Shown here one piece after another: positions 32,921 through 40,555 of a stretch of 64,000 nt of DNA. Below the pieces are notes generated by a model. That model was not told where the DNA came from, searched no databases, and worked only from the letters and a program-made list of their open reading frames with translations. Both the position numbers and the translations under genes were made by a program. This DNA comes from DASSNU01 sp035701265 (GTDB lineage Bacteria > Gemmatimonadota > Gemmatimonadetes > Gemmatimonadales > Gemmatimonadaceae). Each line of letters opens with the position of its first letter. Positions within the stretch are counted from its first letter, which is position 1. The stretch covers positions 124,001-188,000 of the forward strand of contig DASSNU010000009.1 of NCBI GenBank assembly GCA_035701265.1, in the 5' to 3' direction.

Positions 32921-34597
32921 TCACACCCGCACCAACTTCCTGTACGCCACCCGATGCGGCCGGTCCGCGTCCGCCCCCTTTCGCTTCCGCAGGTCCTCGA
33001 CGTACGACTGGTAGTTCCCCTCATGCCACACCACCTCGCTGTTCCCCTCGAAGGCCAGCACGTGCGTCGCGATCCGGTCCAGGAACCAGCGGTCGTGCGA
33101 GATCACCACCACGCATCCGGAGAAATCCACCAGCGCATCCTCCAGCGCGCGCAGCGTGTCCACGTCCAGGTCGTTCGTCGGCTCGTCCAGTAATAGAAGA
33201 TTGCCCCCGCTCATGAGCGTGATCGCGAGGTGCAGCCGGTTGCGCTCGCCGCCGGAGAGGTCCCCCACCTTCTTCTGCTGATCGGGACCGCGGAAGTTGA
33301 AGCTCGAGAGATACGCGCGGCTGTTGAGCTCGCGCTTCCCCACCTGGATCATCTCCCGCCCACCGCTCACCGCCTCCCACGCGGTCTTCGCGTCGTCCAG
33401 CGTACGACTCTGATCCGCGTAGGCGATCTGCACGGTCTCGCCGATCTTGAGCGCCCCGCCGTCGGGCTGCTCCTGCCCCACGATCATCCGGAACAACGTC
33501 GTCTTCCCCGCGCCGTTGGGGCCGATCACCCCCACGATGCCGCCGCGCGGCAAGCTGAACGTCAATCCATCGAAGAGCAGCGTGTCGCCGAACGCCTTCC
33601 GCAGGTTCTCCGCGATCACCACGTCGTTCCCCAATCGCGGCGCGGGCGGAATGACGATCTCGTGCTGCATCAGCTTCTCTCCCTGCTCCTGACTGGCCAG
33701 CTCCTCGTACTGTTGAATGCGCGCCTTGCTCTTGGCCTGCCGCGCGCGCGGCGCCATGCGCACCCACTCCAGCTCGCGCTGCAACGTGCGCTGCCGCGCC
33801 GACTCCTGCTTCTCCTCCTGCGCCAGACGCGTGCGCTTCTGCTCCAGCCAGCTCGAGTAGTTCCCCTCGTACGGAATCCCGTGCCCGCGATCGAGCTCCA
33901 GGATCCACCCGGCCACGTTGTCCAGGAAATACCGGTCGTGCGTCACCGCCACCACGGTTCCCGGAAACTCCGCCAGATGCCGCTCCAGCCACGCCACGCT
34001 CTCGGCGTCCAGATGGTTCGTCGGCTCATCCAGCAGCAGCATGTCCGGCTGCGAGAGGAGCACCGTGCACAGCGCCACGCGGCGCCGCTCGCCACCGGAC
34101 AGCGTGGTCACGCTCGCGTCCGCGGGCGGGAGACGCAGTGCGTCCATCGCGATCTCGATCCGTGTGTCCAGGTTCCACAGATCGTGCGCGTCGATCTGCT
34201 CCTGCACCTTCGCCTGCTCGTCGAGCAACGACTGCATCGCATCATCATCCATCGGCTCGGCGAACTTCATCGAGATCTCGTTGAACCGGTCGAGCAGCGC
34301 GCGCTGTTCGCGCACCGCTTCCTCCACGTTCCCCTGCACGGTCTTGTTCGGATCGAGCTGCGGCTCCTGCGGCAGGTAGCCGATCTTCGTCCCCGCCGCG
34401 GGCCACGCCTCGCCCTGAAAGTCCTGATCGACACCCGCCATGATGCGCAGCAACGACGACTTCCCTGCGCCGTTGGCGCCGAGCACGCCGATCTTTGCGC
34501 CGGGATAGAACGAGAGCCAGATGCCGCGCAGGATCTCCCGGCTGGGCGGGACGACCTTGCGCAGATCCTTCATGACGTAGATGAACTGTGGGGGCAC
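32921..34597 (-). CDS. ettA: ABC-F ATPase, energy-dependent translational throttle EttA
   Basis: A 558-residue soluble twin-ATPase close to EttA length (555). It starts at GTG 34597: VPPQFIYVMKDLRKVVPPSREILRGIWLSF, the family's opening. ATP domain 1: GANGAGKSSLLRI (Walker A), TLSGGERRRVALC (signature), MLLLDEPTNHLDAESVAWLE (Walker B). The linker (SSWLEQKRTRLAQEEKQESARQRTLQRELEWVRMAPRARQAKSKARIQQYEEL) holds the arm typical of EttA. Domain 2: GPNGAGKTTLFRM, DLSGGERNRLHLA, NLLLLDEPTNDLDVDTLRALE. It binds the ribosomal E site and gates first peptide-bond formation by ADP/ATP ratio. No transporter partners. Confidence 0.96.
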   Translation of the reverse strand: MPPQFIYVMKDLRKVVPPSREILRGIWLSFYPGAKIGVLGANGAGKSSLLRIMAGVDQDFQGEAWPAAGTKIGYLPQEPQLDPNKTVQGNVEEAVREQRALLDRFNEISMKFAEPMDDDAMQSLLDEQAKVQEQIDAHDLWNLDTRIEIAMDALRLPPADASVTTLSGGERRRVALCTVLLSQPDMLLLDEPTNHLDAESVAWLERHLAEFPGTVVAVTHDRYFLDNVAGWILELDRGHGIPYEGNYSSWLEQKRTRLAQEEKQESARQRTLQRELEWVRMAPRARQAKSKARIQQYEELASQEQGEKLMQHEIVIPPAPRLGNDVVIAENLRKAFGDTLLFDGLTFSLPRGGIVGVIGPNGAGKTTLFRMIVGQEQPDGGALKIGETVQIAYADQSRTLDDAKTAWEAVSGGREMIQVGKRELNSRAYLSSFNFRGPDQQKKVGDLSGGERNRLHLAITLMSGGNLLLLDEPTNDLDVDTLRALEDALVDFSGCVVVISHDRWFLDRIATHVLAFEGNSEVVWHEGNYQSYVEDLRKRKGADADRPHRVAYRKLVRV

Positions 34598-34723
34598 TGG
34601 GCAGCGAGTGAGAGAATCGAGAGAATGAGCGCCGAGTCGTCGTGTGCTATCGCGTCGCGCCAGCACGCGGATGCATCCCGTCGTACGTTCCGCATGTGTT
34701 GCTCCGGCAGATCGAACGCATGG

Positions 34724-36004
34724 TCATCGAACAAAGTGGAGTTCGCCGCTCTCATCGGTGATGACGGCGGTAGTGCCATCGTGAGAGAACGCTACACGTC
34801 GCAAGTGCGAATTGACGGCGGAAGAGAGCGTGAGAGACAGCTCCACCACCAGCGTTCGGCGGTCCACTACGTTCAGCAGGGTGCCATTGGTGACATATAT
34901 CTGGGTAGCGTCTGGGCTCATCGCAACGCCAAAGGGACCGGCCGTGACGCCCCCATCGGGGAGGCTCACGGACCGCCGGTCGCCGCTCGCGAGATTGATC
35001 GCTTGCAATTCCCGCGCAAATTCTTTGGCGACGTACAACGTATTGTCGTCCGGTGAAAGCGCGATGCCCTGTGCCCTCCCATCCACGATCACACGCCGCA
35101 GCACCGTGCCGGTAGCGAGATCCACTTCGGGGAGCTCCCCAGATTCGAGACCACTCGCATAGAGCCGATCCCCTTTCCGATTGATAAGCAGTACGTTGGC
35201 GGCACCGTTCGCGTTGTCTCCAAGGGCAATGGTCCCCCGGCGTGTCAGTGTGGCAGCATCGATGACATGCAGAAGCGCGTCGCCGCTCGACACGTAGAGG
35301 GTCGCTCCATCGTGCGTGATCGCCACAGCCAACGGGGTGTCCGCGAAACCCGCTAGACTCCGGAGAAGAGCTCCGGTGGCCACGTCGAATTCGCTCACTT
35401 CGCCGGTGGGAACGTTCGTCACATACGCGCGTGTTCCGTCCGAAGTGAATGCGACGTCGAACGGCGCACCTGCAAGACCTGTGGCGGCTTGCGTGACCGT
35501 CGTGGCTGGAAGATCAGCGCGGAAGAGCCGACCGAAGAGATCCGTCGAATACACCGTTCCCTCTGCGGAGACCGCGACGCCCCAGAGGAAGCCCGGCGTC
35601 GAATCGGAAGCTGCCAGCACTCCGTCCGGATGAGTGACATCCTCGACATCGATCTCGACACGGGCGGAAATGCCGCCGACGCTCGCGATGATTGCGCCGA
35701 TGCCCACCGGCCCACGTGAGGTGACAATACCGTTGACGTCGACTGACAGCATGGAGGTATCACTCACGCTGAACGTCGGGGTTATGCCGGTAACAGCCGC
35801 GCCGGTGGAATCCAGCACGGCTGCGGTGAAGTGCTCGGCGCCTCCGATCGGCAGAATGGCAAACGAGGGCGTCACGACGATGCGTGCCGGCGACGCCGGG
35901 CCAGCGGCGTCGGTGTGATCCCCGCACGCAAGGAGAGCGGCAACTCCGAGCGACGTGGCCAGCCAGCGATGGACGTGATCGCACCGACGGAACGGCTTCT
36001 TCAT
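34724..36004 (-). CDS. Beta-propeller lipoprotein, YncE-like with Ig-like domain (paralogue 2)
   Basis: A 426-residue exported lipoprotein. The signal ends ALLACGD with the lipid-modified Cys at 27. Residues about 38-118 (PARIVVTPSFAILPIGGAEHFTAAVLDSTGAAV then LSVDVNGIVTSRGPVG) are a Big_2-type Ig-like domain. From about 135 a seven-bladed YVTN/YncE-type propeller runs with repeats such as AFTSDGTRAYVTNVPTGEVSEFDVATG and ALSPDDNTLYVAKEFARELQAINLASG. It is about 180 bases downstream of a homologue of the same plan. Role probably in surface binding or sensing; the ligand is unknown. GC is lower than the flanks. Confidence 0.82.
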   Translation of the reverse strand: MKKPFRRCDHVHRWLATSLGVAALLACGDHTDAAGPASPARIVVTPSFAILPIGGAEHFTAAVLDSTGAAVTGITPTFSVSDTSMLSVDVNGIVTSRGPVGIGAIIASVGGISARVEIDVEDVTHPDGVLAASDSTPGFLWGVAVSAEGTVYSTDLFGRLFRADLPATTVTQAATGLAGAPFDVAFTSDGTRAYVTNVPTGEVSEFDVATGALLRSLAGFADTPLAVAITHDGATLYVSSGDALLHVIDAATLTRRGTIALGDNANGAANVLLINRKGDRLYASGLESGELPEVDLATGTVLRRVIVDGRAQGIALSPDDNTLYVAKEFARELQAINLASGDRRSVSLPDGGVTAGPFGVAMSPDATQIYVTNGTLLNVVDRRTLVVELSLTLSSAVNSHLRRVAFSHDGTTAVITDESGELHFVR

Positions 36005-36181
36005 GGATGGTGAGCGAGTTCAAATGTGGAAGCGGAAGAGCGGCGTGGAACCGTAAAGGGCCAGGGACAAGACCGTCGCGCCGTCGCGCCAGGCGCGTCG
36101 TGAACGCCGCCGGAGCGGCCGCGAATGATCGCCGGCAGCCGAATCGATGAGGCTGTCGCCCGACGTGTGAATGCGGTCGGC

Positions 36182-37471
36182 CTATTTGACGAAGAACACC
36201 GCGCCGGCGGCATCCACCACGAGTGCAGTGCTGCCGTCTGCGGTAAAGGCGATGTGCTGCAAGTTCGTCCCGAGATCGAGCGTTTTGACGATCGTGACGG
36301 TCTCGCGGTCGAGAATCTGGAGCAGCCCTCCGTTCGTGACGTACAACTGTGTCCCGTCAGGCGTCATCGCGACATCGTAAGGACCGAGGGCCCCGCCCCG
36401 GGGAAGGGGAACACTCTGCCGGATATTCGTCGCGACGTCTACCACATCCAACACGGAGGCGGCAATGTTCGCCACGTACAGCGTGCTGCCGTCGGGCGAG
36501 AGTGCGACTCCCTTCAATTGCCGCGAGGGATCCCCGAGCTGGTCGTCGTCCAAGAACCGTACGAGGGTGTCTGCGGTAAGATCGATCTCGGACACGCCGG
36601 CGAACAACGCTCCACTTCCGTACAGACGCGTGCCGGCACGATTCATCGCGAACGCGATGTCGCCGCCGAAGATGGTGCCGACGTTAATCCCAGTCATTCT
36701 GGCGAGCGTCTCCGCATCCAGGACGTTGATGCCGCCGGTATTCACGGACGCGTAGACTCTGGTCCCATCCTTGGACACGACGAGGGCCACCGGAGTACGC
36801 GCGATCCCATCGATGCCAACGTCCCTGAATCCGGCGAGAACGTTCCCGGTGGCCACGTCGATGAGCAGCACGCTGTCTCGATGGAGGTTGGCGACATACA
36901 GGCGCGTGTCGTCAGAGCTCAGCTTCACATCCCATGCCTCCGCCAATCGTGACGGCATGACGAGGGTGAAGGTTGTATCCGGCAGCTCCGCACGGAATAC
37001 GCCGTCCCGCGTAGCCAGGTAGACCACGCCGTCGCGCGAGATCGCGAGCCCATGCGCCGCGCTGCCCAACGTCGCCGTGCCGCTCACCACGCCTTCCGGA
37101 TGTGTGACGTTCTCGACATCCACCTCGGCCGTCGCGGTCATTCCCGCGGCCTGTGCGGTGATGGCCGCAGTACCGAGCGGCCCGACAGCCGTCACCTCTC
37201 CATTGGCGCTGACAGATACGATCGATGGGGCGCTGGAGCTGAACGTCACGCCAGACACGGGCGCCACGGCACCCGCTGCGGTCCTCCCAGTCACCTTCAG
37301 TTGCTTGGACCGGCCAGGTGCGAGGATCACCACGCTCGGCGAGATCGTGAGCGAGTCAAGATTGCCCCCGCTCGGCCCGGAACTGTCACCACACGCGAGC
37401 AGGGTTGCGGCGCCAACGGCCGCAACAAGGGTGCGCCAGCAACTCGGGCGCGAGGGAAGCGTGTACAACAT
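36182..37471 (-). CDS. Beta-propeller lipoprotein, YncE-like with Ig-like domain (paralogue 1)
   Basis: A 429-residue lipoprotein. From the ATG at 37471 the signal reads MLYTLPSRPSCWRTLVAAVG then AATLLACGD with Cys at 27, the same length as in the paralogue downstream. That is why I prefer it over an ATG at 37498. Then come SLTISPSVVILAPGRSKQLKVTGRTAAG and VSANGEVTAVGPLGTAAITAQ (Ig-like), and propeller blades DVKLSSDDTRLYVANLHRDSVLLIDVATG and GVALSPDGSTLYVANIAASVLDVVDVATN. The shared VDVE(N/D)VTHP(E/D)GV linker shows recent common descent of the pair. Confidence 0.82.
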   Translation of the reverse strand: MLYTLPSRPSCWRTLVAAVGAATLLACGDSSGPSGGNLDSLTISPSVVILAPGRSKQLKVTGRTAAGAVAPVSGVTFSSSAPSIVSVSANGEVTAVGPLGTAAITAQAAGMTATAEVDVENVTHPEGVVSGTATLGSAAHGLAISRDGVVYLATRDGVFRAELPDTTFTLVMPSRLAEAWDVKLSSDDTRLYVANLHRDSVLLIDVATGNVLAGFRDVGIDGIARTPVALVVSKDGTRVYASVNTGGINVLDAETLARMTGINVGTIFGGDIAFAMNRAGTRLYGSGALFAGVSEIDLTADTLVRFLDDDQLGDPSRQLKGVALSPDGSTLYVANIAASVLDVVDVATNIRQSVPLPRGGALGPYDVAMTPDGTQLYVTNGGLLQILDRETVTIVKTLDLGTNLQHIAFTADGSTALVVDAAGAVFFVK

Positions 37472-37801
37472 GGCTGACGAGGGGATTGAAGCGGGCATGT
37501 TCTTGGCGATACGTACAGCGAAATCAGCGGCAGCGCAAAATACAGTTGTGATCGATCGCACGACAGACACCTGCGGTCCTCGCCCCCGACCCACCGAAGA
37601 CCCCTCCCATCGGAAGAGCATCCCGCATGGCGGCATTCGTAATGGAGGAGCGCTCGCGCCCGGCGCCTCCAGGCGCCTGTCCGCACCCACTCGCGCCGCT
37701 GTCGATTTCGCATCCTGTCGTTCGACATCATGGTAGCGAGCAGCTACAGGCCGAACGGTTCGGCTCCGAGCGCCGCTCGATCGTATTGGAGACACACACC
37801 C
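37472..37801. other. Divergent intergenic region
   Basis: A 330-base interval between the minus-strand propeller lipoprotein and the plus-strand DoxX gene. It holds a candidate promoter for the lipoprotein (37510-37538) and the DoxX leader with GGAG 10 bases before the ATG. No further gene is seen. Confidence 0.55.
37510..37538 (-). promoter_or_regulatory. Candidate sigma-70 promoter for propeller lipoprotein
   Basis: On the minus strand TTGCGC (37538-37533) and TACGTA (37515-37510) are 17 bases apart. Transcription would begin near 37502 and leave about a 30-base leader before the ATG at 37471, supporting that start. The hexamers are only moderate matches. Confidence 0.3.
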
Positions 37802-38227
37802 ATGCCGAACACCCAACACACCGTCGCCAACCGCCTGCTGTGGACCGCACAGGTCCTCGCCGCCCTGGTCTTCCTCTTCGCCGGCAGCGCGAAGTTCTTC
37901 CTTCCCCCGGCACAACTCCAGGGGCCGATCCCGCTCCCACTCGGCTTCATCTATTTCATTGGCGTCTGCGAAGTCGCCGGAGCCCTCGGCCTCATTCTTC
38001 CCGGCGTGACCGGCATTCGTCCGTCGCTCACCCCGCTCGCCGCGCTGGGACTGCTCATCATCATGATCGGCGCGACGGTGATAACGGCGACCGGCATGGG
38101 CGTCATCCCGGCGCTCTTCCCGCTGGTGGTCGGCATCATCGTCGCGACCATCGCCTGGGGACGCTGGCGCGCGGTGCCGCTTCGTGCTCGCCGCCGGCGC
38201 TCGCTCGCGAGCCGGACCGTCGCCTGA
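37802..38227 (+). CDS. DoxX-family membrane protein
   Basis: A 141-residue protein from the ATG at 37802 with four membrane helices: LLWTAQVLAALVFLFAGSAKFFL, LGFIYFIGVCEVAGALGLILPG, LTPLAALGLLIIMIGATVITATG and VIPALFPLVVGIIVATIAW. The first helix's G-x-x-K-F and the second's E-x-x-G-x-x-L-L-x-P-G are DoxX signatures. These are quinone-linked or thiol-stress-related small membrane proteins. It is followed after 26 bases by the YciI-like gene and may be co-transcribed with it. Confidence 0.85.
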   Translation: MPNTQHTVANRLLWTAQVLAALVFLFAGSAKFFLPPAQLQGPIPLPLGFIYFIGVCEVAGALGLILPGVTGIRPSLTPLAALGLLIIMIGATVITATGMGVIPALFPLVVGIIVATIAWGRWRAVPLRARRRRSLASRTVA

Positions 38228-38253
38228 ATCATTCCACCGATCGGAGAACGACC

Positions 38254-38616
38254 ATGCGATACATGATGCTCATCAAGCACAGCGACGACGTTCGCAAGGA
38301 GAAGGTGCCGCAGGGCCTCATCGACGCCATGGGCGAGTTCGTGGGTGCGGCCATGAAGAACGGCACGATCACCGACACCGCCGGCCTCACCCCCACGGCG
38401 CAGGGAACCCGCATCCGGCTCGATGGCGGCAAGATCACGGTCACCGATGGCCCGTTCACCGAAGCCAAGGAGATCGTCGGTGGCTACGCCCTCGCCGAGT
38501 TCGCGTCGCGGGACGCCGCGCTGGCGTTCGCCAGGAAGTTCATGGAACTGCACCGCGTGCACTGGCCGGAGTTCAACGGCGAGTGCGAAGTGCGGCCGCT
38601 CGAGAGCATGGGGTGA
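38254..38616 (+). CDS. YciI-like (DGPF/YCII) protein
   Basis: A 120-residue protein: MRYMMLIKHSDDVRKEKVPQ, then GAAMKNGTITDTAGLTPTAQGTRIRLDGGKITVTDGPFTEAKEIVGGYALAEFASRDAALAFARKFMELH and CEVRPLE. The DGPF motif and G-x-x-x-x-E-x-x-S/R-x-x-E-A-x-x pattern are the YCII-related domain often encoded beside sigma factors or other regulators. It has a ferredoxin-like dimeric fold; function unknown. GGAG precedes the ATG by seven bases. Confidence 0.9.
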   Translation: MRYMMLIKHSDDVRKEKVPQGLIDAMGEFVGAAMKNGTITDTAGLTPTAQGTRIRLDGGKITVTDGPFTEAKEIVGGYALAEFASRDAALAFARKFMELHRVHWPEFNGECEVRPLESMG

Positions 38617-38708
38617 GGGGAGCGCACCAAGCGGACGCTGCGCTCACACGGCCACGAGCGGGCGCACCGGCTCCAGCGGCTCGCAATAGCGGCCGCAGTC
38701 GCCCCGTC

Positions 38709-38738
38709 TTGCAATTGAAAGCATCCGCACCATATCTT
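38709..38738 (+). promoter_or_regulatory. Candidate promoter of the toxin-antitoxin pair
   Basis: TTGCAA (38709-38714) and TATCTT (38733-38738) are 18 bases apart. Transcription would start near 38745, the A of the antitoxin ATG. No ribosome-binding purine run precedes that ATG, so a leaderless mRNA is implied. Confidence 0.45.
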
Positions 38739-38744
38739 TCACCC

Positions 38745-39125
38745 ATGCCCTCCCCCGCCCTCCGCGCCCGCCCCGATCCGGCCGCCGTCCTCACCCGCGC
38801 GACGCTCGCCGCCGCCGAACGGCTCGACCTCCGCCAGCGCGACCTGGCCGCCGTACTCGGCACGAGCGAGGCGTCCATCTCACGGCTGCAGCACCGTGGA
38901 GCGCGCGTCGTGCAGCCCGCCACCAAGCAGGGAGAGCTGGCACTCCTCTTCCTTCGCGCCTGGCGCAGCCTGGATGCCATGGTCGGCGGAGACGACGCAG
39001 CCGCGCGCGCATGGCTCCACGCGCACAACCATCACCTGGGCGGCGTTCCGGCCCAGCTCATCCGCTCCGCCGAAGGATTGGTGCGTGTCGTCCAGTATCT
39101 GGACGCGATGCGCGGGCGACTCTGA
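38745..39125 (+). CDS. Antitoxin Xre/MbcA/ParS-type (RES-associated)
   Basis: A 126-residue antitoxin. The N-terminal half (LTRATLAAAERLDLRQRDLAAVLGTSEASISRLQHRG) is an XRE-like DNA-binding fold. The C-terminal half (GELALLFLRAWRSLDAMVGGDDAAARAWLHAHNHHLGGVPAQLIRSAEGLVRVVQYLDAMRGRL) is the MbcA/ParS toxin-binding domain with the conserved W-L...N..L.G.P...I.S.EG...V..YL string. It neutralises the RES toxin and represses its own promoter. The RES frame starts within its last codons. Confidence 0.92.
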   Translation: MPSPALRARPDPAAVLTRATLAAAERLDLRQRDLAAVLGTSEASISRLQHRGARVVQPATKQGELALLFLRAWRSLDAMVGGDDAAARAWLHAHNHHLGGVPAQLIRSAEGLVRVVQYLDAMRGRL

Positions 39126-39843
39126 GATCCACGCGCTGCGGCTCACGCCGTGGCGCGTGGTGGAGTCACAGCACCGCGTGTCCACGCGTGCGCTGGTGGA
39201 CACGCTCGAGGAGCAGGCACTCCTCGAGGAGATGATCGACACCGCCAAGCCCGCCGATCCCACACGCGGGCGCCTGCACTATCTCCTCGCCACACCCTTT
39301 CGCTATCCGCCCCTCCCGCACGGCTCACGCTTCGGCGCCCGCCACGAGCGCGGCATCTGGTACGGCGCGGAGAGCATCCCTGCCGCCATGGCCGAGGTGG
39401 CGTACTATCGGCTGCTCTTTCTGGAGGGGACGACGGCCGAGCTCGCGAGTGTGAAGGCCGAGCTCACCGCCTTCCGCGTCCGTGTCCGGACCGAACGCGG
39501 CGTGGACCTCGTGATGCCGCCCTTCGCGTCGCACCGCGCCGCCATCGCGTCCCCCACCAGCTACGCGGCATCCCAACCGCTCGGCAGCGCCATGCGCGAG
39601 GCCGGCGTACAGGCGTTCCGCTACCCGTCCGCGCGCGATCCGGAGGGTGGTGTGAACGTGGGTGTCATGGATCCCGAGGCGTTTCACAGCGCCAGGCCGC
39701 GCGACATGGAGAGCTGGTGGTGCACCGCCACGCGCGAGCGCGTCGAGCTCGTGCGCCGCGACCTGGTGGCCGCGCACGCGCTTACCTTCCTGCGCGCGAG
39801 CTTTCTCGTGCGCGGCAAGCTTCCCGCGCCAGGGATCGCGTAG
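39085..39843 (+). CDS. RES-domain toxin
   Basis: A toxin of about 252 residues. RES proteins act as NAD phosphorylases or ADP-ribosylating enzymes and stop growth by depleting NAD+. The frame has EIHALRLTPWRVVESQHRVSTRALVDTLEEQALLEEMID, RLHYLLATPFRYPPLPHGSRFGARHERGIWYGAESIPAAMAEVAYYRL (the R, Y and E active-site elements in GSRFG and GIWYGAES), and a central S in TSYAASQPLG. The name residues R-E-S are all represented. I suggest GTG 39085 as start (AAGGA seven bases before), inside the antitoxin gene by 41 bases. A GTG pair near 39158 is another possibility but would cut RLTPWR. Confidence 0.88.
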   Translation: MSSSIWTRCAGDSEIHALRLTPWRVVESQHRVSTRALVDTLEEQALLEEMIDTAKPADPTRGRLHYLLATPFRYPPLPHGSRFGARHERGIWYGAESIPAAMAEVAYYRLLFLEGTTAELASVKAELTAFRVRVRTERGVDLVMPPFASHRAAIASPTSYAASQPLGSAMREAGVQAFRYPSARDPEGGVNVGVMDPEAFHSARPRDMESWWCTATRERVELVRRDLVAAHALTFLRASFLVRGKLPAPGIA

Positions 39844-39930
39844 CGCACGTGCGACGGGATACGCGCCACACTGGCAGCGTGCATCCTACCGCCATAGATT
39901 CGATGCATCGGTCGTCTCGTGCACACACCA

Positions 39931-40317
39931 ATGCATCCACGCCGGACGAAACGCGCTCTCGCAGCGGTGCTGCTGCTCCTGTTCGCCGTCATGGCCGGCG
40001 ATCAGGGGACGCGTCAGTTCTGTCCCACGCACGGCCTGCACTCCATGGCCGCCATGCCCGGCGCCGATGCACACGCAGGGCATGCGGGGTCGCACCAGAT
40101 GCCCGGGCACGATGCGGGCTATCACGGATGCACGTGCATCGGGAGTTGCACCATCCCGGTTGCGGCCGCATCGCCGGTGGCCCGCGTGGAGCTCGTGGCG
40201 ACGATCGTCATCCCGGCACGCGCGGACATCCCAACGGCAGCACGGCCGGCGCTCCCCGCCCCCGCGCTCCTTCTCCCGTACGCGCACGCCCCTCCCCCTT
40301 CCTTGCGCGTCGCGTAG
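39931..40317 (+). CDS. Secreted His/Met/Cys-rich protein, probable copper binder
   Basis: A 128-residue protein from the ATG at 39931. MHPRRTKRALAAVLLLLFAVMAGD is a signal peptide. The mature start has a dense metal-binding stretch: CPTHGLHSMAAMPGADAHAGHAGSHQMPGHDAGYHGCTCIGSC, with seven His, three Met and four Cys in about 45 residues. The remainder is proline- and alanine-rich. Such proteins stand in copper-resistance loci next to a TonB receptor and CopC/CopD, exactly as here. It may hold Cu in the periplasm or at the outer membrane. A GTG at 39919 is another start. No characterised homologue is claimed. Confidence 0.65.
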   Translation: MHPRRTKRALAAVLLLLFAVMAGDQGTRQFCPTHGLHSMAAMPGADAHAGHAGSHQMPGHDAGYHGCTCIGSCTIPVAAASPVARVELVATIVIPARADIPTAARPALPAPALLLPYAHAPPPSLRVA

Positions 40318-40555
40318 CTCGACGCTGCTCGAGGGGCCGCGCGCGCGTGCGATTCCGCACGGAACGCGCGCACAACGCACCTCGCGCTAGCCACGGTACC
40401 ACCGCCACGCTCGCGGCGTAGACCGCCCGCGCGTGCGCACCCGCCGAACGCGCGACGCATCCCGCATTTCAATCGCCAGCCTCGCACGGCGTTTCGCGGC
40501 ATCACGCCGCGGCATCGTTGCCGGGCGCACCGCCATACGCGTACGGGATGTCACC

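Noticed and set aside
33230..35056. 608-codon plus-strand frame opposite ettA
   Set aside because: ettA on the minus strand is nearly certain; this frame has His/Arg/Leu-rich shadow composition.
36349..36952. Short plus-strand frames antisense to the propeller genes
   Set aside because: They mirror conserved propeller blades on the minus strand and lack start signals.
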